Of a stretch of 64,000 nucleotides of DNA, positions 32,818 through 41,860 are shown piece after piece. Every line of letters begins with the position of its first letter. Position 1 is the first letter of the stretch. This DNA comes from Mycobacterium sp. BK086 (GTDB lineage Bacteria > Actinomycetota > Actinomycetes > Mycobacteriales > Mycobacteriaceae): assembly GCA_004362315.1 (NCBI GenBank), contig SNWL01000004.1:1054001-1118000 (forward strand). Direction: 5' to 3'. Under the pieces are notes generated by a model that had not been told where the DNA came from, searched no databases, and worked only from the letters and a program-made list of their open reading frames with translations. A program made the position numbers and the translations under genes.

Positions 32818-35800
32818 ATGGCTTTTGTCGGCCGCAGTGATGTCAAAGACCCTGGTGCGCAACAGGAGCAGTGGGATCGGATAGCCCGCAGACGCGGACG
32901 TCTCTACGCTGAGGACACCCAGTTTGCCGCTGCCACGCCGGACGACGACGTCGCCGCTGCTGCACGACAGCCGGGTCTGCGAATCGCTCAGGTGATGGCC
33001 ACCGTCATGGAGGGCTACGCCGACCGGCCCGCCCTCGGTGCCCGTGCCAGGGATCTGACCACCGACCCGGCCACCGGACAGACAGAAGTCCATTTTCTCC
33101 CGGAGTTCGTCACCACCAGCTACCGCCAGCTGTGGGACCGGGTACGCGTGGTGGCTGCGGACTGGCACCATCACCCCGAACATCCCCTAATGACAGGCGA
33201 TTTCGTCTGCGTGCTCGGGTTCGCCAGCGTCGACTACGCGGTGATCGAACTCGCCTGTATCCACCTGGGCGCGGTCGTGGTTCCGCTGCAGACCAGTGCA
33301 CCTGCGACCCAGCATGCGCCGATCCTCACCGAAACCGGACCGCGGATTCTGTTGGCCAGCATCGAATCCCTGGACACCGCGGTCGAAGCGCTGCTCCTGG
33401 GCGCTGCCCCGCAGCGGTTGATCGTCTTCGATTACGAGCCGCGCGACGACACCCACCGGGCTCGCTTCGACGGTGCCGTTCAGCGGCTGGCCGACGCGGA
33501 CAGTCCCTTGGTGATCGAGGTGCTCGACGGGATCGCCGACTCGGCGGTGGATCTGCCCGCCGCTCCTTTGCATGTCGCGGCCGACGGCGAGGATCCGCTG
33601 GCCTGGGTGTTCTACACCTCGGGCACGACGGGCACACCCAAGGGCGCGATGCTCACCGAAAGCCTGTGCATCGGTTCGTGGTTGGCGCAATCGGATCAAC
33701 CGGTGATAACCCTCAGCTACATGCCGATGAGCCACCTCATCGGCTACGGATACGTGCTGATGACCCTGGCCAATGGCGGGACGAGCTACTTCGCTGCCAG
33801 TAGTGATCTCTCGACACTGTTCGACGACCTGGCGGCCGCTCGGCCGACGACGCTCAGCCTGGTGCCACGGGTGTGCGAGATGTTCTATCACCACTATCTC
33901 GGTGAGCTCGACAAGGCGGCGATCGCCGGCGCCGATGAGCAGGAAGCGGGCGAGCGGCTACGCGAGGACTTGCGGGAGCGCGTGCTCGGCGGGCGAGTGC
34001 TGGCCTGTGGCTGCGGCTCGGCCGCGCTGTCACCGGAGATCAAGGACTTCATGGAGTCGGTGCTCGACCAGCACCTGATGATCGGCTACTCCTCGACCGA
34101 GATCGCCGGTGGCATGCTGCTGGCCGACGAGCATGTGCTGCGCCCGCCGGTCATCGACTACAAGCTCGACGACGTCCCCGAACTCGGCTACTTCAACACC
34201 GACAAGCCTTATCCGCGAGGCGAATTGCTGGTGAAGTCGCAGCGGTTCATGGCGGGGTACTACAAGCGGCCCGACCTGACCGCGACCATGTACGACGCTC
34301 AGGGCTACTACCGGACCGGCGACATCATGGCCGAGGTGGCGCCCGACCGGCTGCGGTTCGTGGACCGCCGCAACAACGTCATCAAACTGTCCCAGGGCGA
34401 GTTCGTCGCGGTGGCCCGGCTCGAAGCGCTGTACACCAAGAGTCCGCTGATCCGGCAGATCTACCTCTACGGCACCAGCGAACGCGCCTTCCTGCTCGGC
34501 ATCGTGGTGCCGACCGATCCGTCCTCGTCAGCCTCCGCGATCGCCGAGTCCCTGCTGGAGATCGCGCACGAGAATCAGCTCAACAGCTACGAGATCCCGC
34601 GGGACTTACTCGTCGAGACCGAGCCCTTCAGCCTGGCGAACGGACTGCTCTCCGGAGTTGGAAAGTTCCTGCGCCCCAACCTCAAAGAACGCTACGGGCC
34701 GCGACTGGAAGAGCGCTACGCAGAGCTGGCCGACAACCAGGCCCGGCAGCTGCGGGCACTGCGGGCCGAGGGTACGGCCCTGCCGATCGACGAGGTCGTC
34801 GCACGCGCGGTCCAGGCTACGTTGGGGCTGTCGGCCGACAACATCGACCCGACCGCCCGATTCATCGACCTCGGCGGCGATTCCTTGTCGGCCCTGACGA
34901 TCTCCCGGTTGCTGGCCGATATCGTCGGCGCCGAGGTACCCGTCGGCGTGGTGACCGATCCCACCGGCAGCCTTGCCTCGGTGGCTGCATTCATCGAGCG
35001 ACAACGCAACTCCGCCTCGAAGATGACGTTCGGTTCGGTACACGGTGCGGGCGCTCGCGAGATCAGGGCCGCCGACCTGGCGCTGGATAAGTTCATCGAT
35101 ACCGAGATCCTGCAGGCCGCAACCACGTTGCCGCGTCCCGCCGAGGAGATCCGGTCGGTGCTGGTGACCGGTGTGACCGGATTCCTCGGTCGCTTCCTGG
35201 GCCTGGAGTGGCTGGAGCGGATGGCCGCCGTCGACGGCAGGGTGACTTATCTGGCCCGCGGCGCAGATGCCGCGGGTGCCCGCGCCCGCATCGAAGCCGC
35301 GTTGGAATCGGATCCGGCGTTGCTCCAGCGCTTCCGCGACCTGGCCGACGGCCACCTGGAGATCATCGCCTGCGATATCGGCGAGCCGGGCTGGGGACTG
35401 GACGACGCGACCTGGGCCAGGCTGGGCGAGTCGGTCGACCTGATCGTGCACCCCGCTGCGCACGTCAACCATGTGCTGCCCTATGACCAGCTGTTCGCCC
35501 CCAACGTGGCAGGCACCGCCGAGCTGATCAGGCTGGCGCTGACCACGAAACTCAAGACCATTCACTACATCTCGACGATGGGTGTCACCGCCGTCACGGA
35601 TCACATCGTCGGCGAGGAGCGCGACATCCGCCTCGAGGTGCCGGTGGTGTCGCTGTCCGCGGGCTACGCCAACGGATACGGCGTCAGCAAGTGGGCCAGC
35701 GAGGTACTGCTGCGGGGGGCTCACGACCTGTGCGCTCTGCCGGTCGCGGTGTTCCGGCCGGGCATGATCCTGGCCGACAGCCGCTACGACGGCCAGCTGA

Positions 35801-36312
35801 ACGTGCCGGACATCTTCACCCGCCTGCTGTTCAGCGTCATCGCCACCGGTGTCGCCCCGGCGTCGTTCTATCTCGGGGACGCGAGCCGGGCGCATTACGA
35901 GGGGCTCCCGGTCGACTTCCTGGCCGGTGCGATCGCCGAGGTGGGTCTGCGCGGCGGTGACGCCTTCGCGACGTACAACACCACCAATCCGCACGACGAC
36001 GGGGTGTCCCTGGACAGTTTCGTCGACTGGATCGCCGACAGCGGGTTCCCGGTCCAACGCATCGACGACTACGCCGAATGGCTGGCCCGGTTCGAGACCG
36101 CGATGCAGGCATTGCCCGAACGCGCGAAACAGCAGTCGGTGCTCACCGTGCTCGACGTCTACCGCCATCCCGGAGCGGCGGTGCCCGGCTCCCTTGTCCC
36201 GGCCGCGCGGTTCCGCGCCGCGGTCGAATCTGCGGGCCGCGAGATCCCTGGTATATCCCGCGAACTCATCGCCAAGTACGTCGACGACATGAGACTTCTG
36301 GACATGCTCTAG
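32818..36312 (+). CDS. car: Carboxylic acid reductase (adenylation-carrier-reductase)
   Basis: A 1164-aa three-domain enzyme that reduces carboxylic acids to aldehydes with ATP and NADPH. The adenylation domain (about 1-640) carries FYTSGTTGTPKGAML near 264 and YRTGDIMAE near 500. The carrier domain has DLGGDSLSAL near 684-693, where Ser689 takes phosphopantetheine. The reductase domain (about 745-1164) begins at TGVTGFLGRF near 783 and has YGVSKWASE, the SDR active-site Tyr-x3-Lys, near 955. Length and domain order match Nocardia and mycobacterial CARs such as FadD9. A phosphopantetheinyl transferase is not in this window. It lies inside the TetR-led operon with amidohydrolase and M24 genes. 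Confidence 0.93.
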   Translation: MAFVGRSDVKDPGAQQEQWDRIARRRGRLYAEDTQFAAATPDDDVAAAARQPGLRIAQVMATVMEGYADRPALGARARDLTTDPATGQTEVHFLPEFVTTSYRQLWDRVRVVAADWHHHPEHPLMTGDFVCVLGFASVDYAVIELACIHLGAVVVPLQTSAPATQHAPILTETGPRILLASIESLDTAVEALLLGAAPQRLIVFDYEPRDDTHRARFDGAVQRLADADSPLVIEVLDGIADSAVDLPAAPLHVAADGEDPLAWVFYTSGTTGTPKGAMLTESLCIGSWLAQSDQPVITLSYMPMSHLIGYGYVLMTLANGGTSYFAASSDLSTLFDDLAAARPTTLSLVPRVCEMFYHHYLGELDKAAIAGADEQEAGERLREDLRERVLGGRVLACGCGSAALSPEIKDFMESVLDQHLMIGYSSTEIAGGMLLADEHVLRPPVIDYKLDDVPELGYFNTDKPYPRGELLVKSQRFMAGYYKRPDLTATMYDAQGYYRTGDIMAEVAPDRLRFVDRRNNVIKLSQGEFVAVARLEALYTKSPLIRQIYLYGTSERAFLLGIVVPTDPSSSASAIAESLLEIAHENQLNSYEIPRDLLVETEPFSLANGLLSGVGKFLRPNLKERYGPRLEERYAELADNQARQLRALRAEGTALPIDEVVARAVQATLGLSADNIDPTARFIDLGGDSLSALTISRLLADIVGAEVPVGVVTDPTGSLASVAAFIERQRNSASKMTFGSVHGAGAREIRAADLALDKFIDTEILQAATTLPRPAEEIRSVLVTGVTGFLGRFLGLEWLERMAAVDGRVTYLARGADAAGARARIEAALESDPALLQRFRDLADGHLEIIACDIGEPGWGLDDATWARLGESVDLIVHPAAHVNHVLPYDQLFAPNVAGTAELIRLALTTKLKTIHYISTMGVTAVTDHIVGEERDIRLEVPVVSLSAGYANGYGVSKWASEVLLRGAHDLCALPVAVFRPGMILADSRYDGQLNVPDIFTRLLFSVIATGVAPASFYLGDASRAHYEGLPVDFLAGAIAEVGLRGGDAFATYNTTNPHDDGVSLDSFVDWIADSGFPVQRIDDYAEWLARFETAMQALPERAKQQSVLTVLDVYRHPGAAVPGSLVPAARFRAAVESAGREIPGISRELIAKYVDDMRLLDML

Positions 36313-36341
36313 CCCCCACATCAGCCAGTGAAGGGACATCG

Positions 36342-37523
36342 ATGTCACTACCGACCAAGCTGCAGTACCCCCCGACTGGATTCGGTGCGCCGAAGGACCG
36401 CCGCGGCCACGCCCGCGCCAGCCGTGAGCAGATCGGGCTGCCGCCCGGTACCGAGATCTTCTCGGCCGACAATCACCTGTCGGTGGCGTCGGACATCTTC
36501 TACGAGAAGTTCCCGGACCACCTCAAGGACGAGGCGCCCAGGATCTGGTACGAGGACGGCGCCTACATGGTCGGCGTCAAGGGGCAGTCGTTCGTCGTCG
36601 GCGATTTCAGTGCGGTCCTGATGCAGTACGACGATCTGCCTGGTGCGGCCACCGGGGCGGCTGCTATCGACACCCGGATCCAGGAGCTCGCCGACGATGG
36701 TGTGGACAAGGAGCTGGCGTTTCCGAATGCTGTGCTGGCCCTCTTTCACTACCCGGACAAGGCGTTGCGCGAGCGGATCTTTCGGATCTACAACGAGTAC
36801 GTCGCCGATATCCAGGCACGCTCCAACGGGCACTTCTACGGCGTCGGGCTGATCAACTGGTGGGAGCCGGCCGGCGCCAAACGCACCTTGGACGAACTGA
36901 AGTCGCTGGGCCTCAAGACATTCCTGATGCCACTGTATCCGGGGTTCGATGACGACGGCGTGGTGATCGACTACGGCTCCACCGCGATGATGCCGGTGTG
37001 GGACGTCATCGAAGAGGCCGGCCTACCGGTCACTCATCACATCGGCGAGACGCCCCCGAAGAGCCCGTGCGAGTTCGGCAGTGTCGCGGTGGCGATGATG
37101 ATCAACATCGATTCGTTCCGGGACATGTTCGCGCGCTATATCTTCTCCGGCATCCTCGATCGTCACCCGGGCCTGAAGGTCGGCTGGTTCGAGGGCGGTA
37201 TCGCCTGGGTTCCGTCCGCGCTCCAGGACGGGGAGCACGTACTGGCGTCCTACCGGCACATGCTGGACCAACCGCCGCGCCATGACATCCGCTACTACTG
37301 GGACACCCACATGTCCGCCTCGTTCATGGTCGACCCGCTCGGCCTGAGCCTGATCGACCAGATCGGCGTGGACAAGGTGATGTGGTCCAGCGACTATCCG
37401 CACAACGAGAGCACTTTCGGCTATTCCGAACAGTCGCTGTCGGCGGTGGTGGCCGCGCTGGGGCCGGAGAACGCCGCCAAGGTCGTGAGCGGAAACATCA
37501 AGAACTTCCTGGGAGTGTCATGA
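36342..37523 (+). CDS. Amidohydrolase-2-type TIM-barrel metal hydrolase/decarboxylase
   Basis: A 393-aa metal-dependent amidohydrolase of the ACMSD/gamma-resorcylate decarboxylase group. Landmarks are EIFSADNHLS near 38, INWWEPAGAKRTLDELKSLG near 165, the metal His in THHIGETPP near 230, and the late Asp in MWSSDYPHNES near 350. This family hydrolyses C-N, C-C or decarboxylates and is common in hydrocarbon and steroid catabolic clusters. The ATG start has GAAGGGA upstream and lies 29 bp after the CAR stop. Its TGA overlaps the following M24 gene by four bases. Confidence 0.82.
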   Translation: MSLPTKLQYPPTGFGAPKDRRGHARASREQIGLPPGTEIFSADNHLSVASDIFYEKFPDHLKDEAPRIWYEDGAYMVGVKGQSFVVGDFSAVLMQYDDLPGAATGAAAIDTRIQELADDGVDKELAFPNAVLALFHYPDKALRERIFRIYNEYVADIQARSNGHFYGVGLINWWEPAGAKRTLDELKSLGLKTFLMPLYPGFDDDGVVIDYGSTAMMPVWDVIEEAGLPVTHHIGETPPKSPCEFGSVAVAMMINIDSFRDMFARYIFSGILDRHPGLKVGWFEGGIAWVPSALQDGEHVLASYRHMLDQPPRHDIRYYWDTHMSASFMVDPLGLSLIDQIGVDKVMWSSDYPHNESTFGYSEQSLSAVVAALGPENAAKVVSGNIKNFLGVS

Positions 37524-38728
37524 CGGGCTTTGTGATCCCCGACGAGCCCGACCGCGCCCGGATGTACCGCGAGGTCGGCGCGCGGATCCGGACAGCCATG
37601 GCGGACAGCGGTGTTGACGCGCTGATCCTGCTCATGAACGGCCACGTCAGCTACGCGACCGGGGCCAGCTGGCCGCTACTCGACGCGGGGCTGTCCCACA
37701 TCGAACGTCCGGTCGCGATCGTGCTGGCCGACGATGAACACCCGCACGTGTTCCTCCCGTTCCGGGAGGGTGCCTCCGCCGAGTTCCAGGTGCCCGCCGA
37801 CCACCGGCACCGCGCCGCCTACCTCGAATTCGAGGACGGGGTCGAACGATTCGTCGACCTGGCCGAGGGATTGATCCGGCCGGGCGCCGTCGTGGCTGTG
37901 GACGAATTGACCGGGGCCATGCGGCAATCCGGCAGCAGACTGTTCGCCGACACGTCGATCGACGCCGCCGCGGTACTGGCCGGCGCGCAGCTGGTGAAGA
38001 CACCCGACGAGATGGCATGCATCCGCCGCGCCTGCCGGATCACCGAAGAAGCGGTGGTCGATGTGCAGAAAGCCCTGGCCCCGGGTGTGCGTCAGCTCGA
38101 CCTGTCCGCCGAATTCGTCCGGCGGGCATTCGAATTGGGGGCCACCTCCAACATGCTGGAGGCGATCTGGCAGGTCATGCCAATGACCCGGGCAGAGGGT
38201 GTGTGGACCACGCACGGCGATCTTGCGCTCCCATTGCTGCCGACCGAACGGGCCCTCGAACTCGGCGACGTGCTGTGGACGGACGTCAGCATCACCTACG
38301 GCGGCTACTGTTCTGACTTCGGTCGCACGTGGATTGTCGGTGACCAGCCCACCAGCGAACAGCAGGACCAGTACCGGCAGTGGCGGCACATCCTGGACGC
38401 GGTGCTGTCGGTCACCAAGGCCGGCGCGACGTCGGGCGACCTGGCTCGCGCGGCGATCGCCGCCAACGGCGGCAGCAAGCCCTGGCTGCCGCACTTCTAT
38501 CTCGGCCACGGCATCGGCACCTATCCTGCCGAAACACCCATGATCGGAACCGATCTCGGGGAGGAGTTCGACGACAACTTCGTCTTCCCCGAGGGAATGA
38601 TCCTGGTGCTCGAACCGGTGGTCTACACCGATGGAACCGGTGGTTATCGCAGTGAGGAGATCGTCATCATCACCAAGGACGGCTATCAGTCGTTGACCGA
38701 CTACCCCTACACCCCCTATGGCGACTGA
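37520..38728 (+). CDS. M24-family (creatinase/aminopeptidase P-fold) metallohydrolase
   Basis: A 402-aa pita-bread-fold protein of the M24B type: N-terminal creatinase_N domain about 1-160, catalytic domain about 165-400. All five metal-ligand positions are present: Asp in LWTDVSI, Asp in YCSDFGRTW, His in GHGIGTYPAET, Glu in LVLEPVVY and Glu in YRSEEIVIIT. An Xaa-Pro peptidase-like, lactam- or amide-cleaving activity is possible; the natural substrate is unknown. ATGA overlap links it to the amidohydrolase upstream, and an 11-base overlap links it to the degenerate paralogue downstream. Confidence 0.85.
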   Translation: MTGFVIPDEPDRARMYREVGARIRTAMADSGVDALILLMNGHVSYATGASWPLLDAGLSHIERPVAIVLADDEHPHVFLPFREGASAEFQVPADHRHRAAYLEFEDGVERFVDLAEGLIRPGAVVAVDELTGAMRQSGSRLFADTSIDAAAVLAGAQLVKTPDEMACIRRACRITEEAVVDVQKALAPGVRQLDLSAEFVRRAFELGATSNMLEAIWQVMPMTRAEGVWTTHGDLALPLLPTERALELGDVLWTDVSITYGGYCSDFGRTWIVGDQPTSEQQDQYRQWRHILDAVLSVTKAGATSGDLARAAIAANGGSKPWLPHFYLGHGIGTYPAETPMIGTDLGEEFDDNFVFPEGMILVLEPVVYTDGTGGYRSEEIVIITKDGYQSLTDYPYTPYGD

Positions 38729-39836
38729 GACGCTGCCCGACGATCGGGCACTACGCATCGGGCGTCGCGAGAAGGTGTTGGCCCAGATGGCGATCCACGA
38801 CCTTGACCTGCTGGTGCTGGGCCGGCAGGCCAACGTCCGCTATGTCAGTGGCACACCGCAGCTGTGGGTCGCCGGCACACGGCCCTTTGGCCCCATCTGT
38901 GTGCTGGAACGCGCCACCGGCGAGATCCACCTGAACAGCACCTGGGACGAGGGCGTGCCCGACGAGATCGGCCGAGATCGGCTCTATGGCCTGACCTGGA
39001 GTCCGTACACCCTGACCGAGGTGATCAAGGGCCTCGAGGCGTCGCCGAAGGCCCGTCGGGTCGGAACCGACGCGCTATCACCGACATTCGCTCAGCTGCT
39101 GCCGCAAGCCTTCCCGAACGCTGAACTCGTCGACGGGGAGCCCGCGATGCGGGCGGCCCGCCGAATCAAGACGGCCGAGGAGATCGTCGCACTGCGCAGG
39201 GCCGTCGATGTCGCGGGCACCGCTCTGGCAGCCGCACTGCGCGAGCTGGCCCCGGGCAGTCGCGAACCCGCGTTGGTGGGTGCCTTGATGGAAGCCATGA
39301 CCATGGTCGGGGTCAGCACCCCGGCCACCCAGAACGGCGCGTGGGTGACGTCGAGGGAACATCCGTGGCGCCGGGCCACCGCTGACGGAAGCATCCGGTC
39401 CGGCGACCTGGTGGCCTTCGCGGCCGGCGCGCTCGCCGATGGCTATGTCGGCGAGATCGGCCGCACGGCGGTCGCCGGTGACGAACCGGCCGGTGCCGCC
39501 GCGCTGTTCGGGCGCTCGAAAGCCTTGACGGAGAGGCTGTTCGCGGCGTGTCGGCCCGGCGCGGCAGCCACCGATCTGCTCGACGTCTACGAACGCGCGG
39601 GGGAGGCGCTGCCGCCGATGCCGGTCGCCCACGGGCTGGGCATGGGCTTCGATTCGCCCGTCGTCTCCGCTGACCTGGCGCGATCGGTCGCCGGCGCAAC
39701 GCTGGACGCCGGCATGGTTCTGTCAGTCACCGGGTATGTGTGGCAGGAAGGTCTCGGGTCGGTGTTCACCCGTGACGCCGTGCACATCACCGAGGACGGT
39801 CCGGTGGTGCTGACGTCAGTGCACGGCGGCCAATAG
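38718..39836 (+). CDS. Degenerate M24-family paralogue, probably non-catalytic
   Basis: A 372-aa M24 paralogue that keeps the two-domain fold but has lost most metal ligands. The expected Asp of the DxG-type strand is Ala (LVAFAAG), the SDxxRT Asp is Glu (VGEIGRT), the LEP Glu is Ser (MVLSVTG), and the last Glu is Asp (VFTRDAV). Only His in AHGLGMGFDSP remains. This suggests a non-catalytic partner subunit of the preceding enzyme, or a creatinase-like metal-free hydrolase. It starts 11 bases inside the upstream gene. It ends overlapping the convergent kinase-like gene by 21 bases. Confidence 0.8.
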   Translation: MATETLPDDRALRIGRREKVLAQMAIHDLDLLVLGRQANVRYVSGTPQLWVAGTRPFGPICVLERATGEIHLNSTWDEGVPDEIGRDRLYGLTWSPYTLTEVIKGLEASPKARRVGTDALSPTFAQLLPQAFPNAELVDGEPAMRAARRIKTAEEIVALRRAVDVAGTALAAALRELAPGSREPALVGALMEAMTMVGVSTPATQNGAWVTSREHPWRRATADGSIRSGDLVAFAAGALADGYVGEIGRTAVAGDEPAGAAALFGRSKALTERLFAACRPGAAATDLLDVYERAGEALPPMPVAHGLGMGFDSPVVSADLARSVAGATLDAGMVLSVTGYVWQEGLGSVFTRDAVHITEDGPVVLTSVHGGQ

Positions 39837-41090
39837 CGTTCCGGCATCGCGGGTCTGCCAGAGGTTGAGCACATTGGTCAGCATCTGCAGGGGTGCGCGT
39901 AGCACCTCGTCGTGCTTGATCGCCGGGTCGAACCGCGTCATCGTCGTGGCTTCCTCGCCCAGGCGGGCGCGGATCAGCCCGGGCACGTCGAGCAGCCAGG
40001 TCGCACCCATGATCGCCGCGTACCGCACGACCTGAGCAGCCAGCGCTTCAGGCACGATCGGCGGGCCGCCGGCAGCGTGGTACTCCTTCGCGAACAGGGA
40101 CACCAGATCGTCGAAATGCGCATCCCACATGCTGGTTTCGGCCGCCGACAGGGCACCCCATAGCGCCATCGCGACGTTCAGCTGGCTGACACAGCCCCAG
40201 TCGAGCAGACCGCACCGGAGGCTGCCGTCGGCGTCGCGCCAGAACCAGGCGTTGTCGACGTTCGCGTTCCAATGGCACAGCGCGATATGGTCGGCGCTCG
40301 CGGCCAGATGCGACCACAGCGCCCGCTCGCCGGCGAGGATGAGCGGGATCTGGCTGGCGAGATCCGAAAGAAACTGTGGCTCGCGGACATTGGCTGGCAG
40401 CAGGTCAGGGTGGGTTTCGGCGAACCCGGTGAGCCGTTTCAGCTGACGCGCGAGTCTGGCTTCGTTCAGCGGTGGGCGTTCGCCGACGGTGGCCGCCTGC
40501 AAGTCGACCGGGAACCGGTCACCCACATCGTCTGCGGCTCCGCTGCGATGCCAGCCGGCCAGCTGACCGAGGGCTCTCACCACGGCGTCGTAATGTTCTT
40601 TCGGGCAGGGCATCTCGTAGTCCAAGCACTTGTGGTGCTGGGGTTCGACGCCATCGGCGCCGAATGGGATCCGCTCGGTGATCAGGATCCCGGTGCCCGA
40701 GGCGGCGTGGTAGTCCGCGAACACGGTGGTGGGCACCGTGATCGGAAACCCCGGACGCCGGGCGAGCTCGGCAAAGCGCACCTCGGGCTGCATCTGGGTG
40801 CGGCCGACGTCGCGCAGTGGGTCGTCGAGGTCGCGGGAGAACTTCGCGAACAGTGTTGTGGGCAAGTGCGGTTGAGGCCAGGTGTACTCGACGGACAGCA
40901 GCGCCTTGCGACCAGTGCTCCCGCCGCCGATCTCGGTGCATTCGGTGACGCGGGTGACGGTGTTGCCGGGCGAGAGGCTCCCGTAGGCATGCAATGCCGT
41001 CGTCAGGAATCGGCTGCCCGCCGCCGACAATGCCGCGGGATGCATCGGTAACTCGACGGCGGTGTCGTCGCCGGTTATCGCAGTGGTCAC
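39816..41090 (-). CDS. APH-fold kinase-like protein with altered catalytic loop
   Basis: A 424-aa aminoglycoside-phosphotransferase-like protein. The catalytic loop, HGDxxxxN in active members, here reads LCHWNANVDNAWFW: the catalytic Asp is replaced by Asn, while the following Asn is kept. The metal Asp is present in GLLDWGCVSQ. It may be a pseudokinase or bind rather than phosphorylate its ligand. The start is GTG. It is last in the minus-strand operon, five bases after the SDR gene, and its 3' end overlaps the convergent M24 paralogue by 21 bases. Confidence 0.78.
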   Translation of the reverse strand: MTTAITGDDTAVELPMHPAALSAAGSRFLTTALHAYGSLSPGNTVTRVTECTEIGGGSTGRKALLSVEYTWPQPHLPTTLFAKFSRDLDDPLRDVGRTQMQPEVRFAELARRPGFPITVPTTVFADYHAASGTGILITERIPFGADGVEPQHHKCLDYEMPCPKEHYDAVVRALGQLAGWHRSGAADDVGDRFPVDLQAATVGERPPLNEARLARQLKRLTGFAETHPDLLPANVREPQFLSDLASQIPLILAGERALWSHLAASADHIALCHWNANVDNAWFWRDADGSLRCGLLDWGCVSQLNVAMALWGALSAAETSMWDAHFDDLVSLFAKEYHAAGGPPIVPEALAAQVVRYAAIMGATWLLDVPGLIRARLGEEATTMTRFDPAIKHDEVLRAPLQMLTNVLNLWQTRDAGTLLAAVH

Positions 41091-41095
41091 CGCGG

Positions 41096-41860
41096 CTACC
41101 AGGTCTGCTCGGCCGCGCGCACGAGGATCTGATTCACGGCGACCCGGCGGTCACGAGTGACCATGTAGCGCACCGCATCCGCGATGTCCTCAGGCCGGAG
41201 CTTCGTCATGCCCGCGGTGCGTTCATCCAGGGCGGCCCTGGCCGGCGCCGGGAGGTGGTCACCGATCTCGGTGTCGACGGTGCCGGGTCCGACTATGCCG
41301 ACCCGCACCCGCTTGTCGATGAGCTCTTGACGCAGACCCTCGCTGAACGCGTTGACACCGAACTTCGTCAATGAGTAGACGGCCGTGCCGGGGCGGGCAA
41401 CCCAGCCGGCGGTCGAACTGATCGTGACGACGTCGGCGACAGCACGGGGCGAGTCGGCGGCCGCGGACACCAGGTGTGGCAGGGCGGCGCGAGTGGTGTA
41501 GAGGACGCCTTGGATGTTGACCGACACAAGGTCATCCCAATCCGACAGCGGTGCGTCGACGGCGGCGCCCATCCGCATCAGCCCCGCGTTGTTGACCAAG
41601 GTGTCGAGGCGGCCCCACTCGGCAACGGTCGTGTCGATCGCCCGCTGCACCTGATCGGCGAGTGTCACGTCGGCGGTGACCACAAGGGCCTGTCCGCCGG
41701 ACTGTTCGATGGCGACCCGGAGGTGCTCGAGGCGTTCCGCGCGGCGCGCCAGCAGAGCGACCTTGGCGCCGTCGGCGGACAGGGCGCGCGCGGTCGCCTC
41801 GCCGATGCCGCTGCTCGCACCGGTCACCAGCGCGACGGTCCCCGCCAAGGTGCCGGTCAT
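41096..41860 (-). CDS. Short-chain dehydrogenase/reductase
   Basis: A 254-aa classical SDR. The cofactor motif is TGASSGIG near 13-20, NNAG lies near 90, and the active site is TISSTAGW with Ser near 146 and YSLTK near 162. The sequence has RRAERLEHL after strand 2, with Arg favouring NADP. Probable role: oxidising or reducing an alcohol or ketone in the pathway. It begins inside the last four bases of the upstream CoA-transferase gene, giving translational coupling, and is followed at five bases by the kinase-like gene. Confidence 0.86.
   Translation of the reverse strand: MTGTLAGTVALVTGASSGIGEATARALSADGAKVALLARRAERLEHLRVAIEQSGGQALVVTADVTLADQVQRAIDTTVAEWGRLDTLVNNAGLMRMGAAVDAPLSDWDDLVSVNIQGVLYTTRAALPHLVSAAADSPRAVADVVTISSTAGWVARPGTAVYSLTKFGVNAFSEGLRQELIDKRVRVGIVGPGTVDTEIGDHLPAPARAALDERTAGMTKLRPEDIADAVRYMVTRDRRVAVNQILVRAAEQTW

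Noticed and set aside
34606-36348. Minus-strand open frame of about 580 codons opposite CAR
   Set aside because: Shadow frame; CAR is continuous with all three domains on the plus strand.
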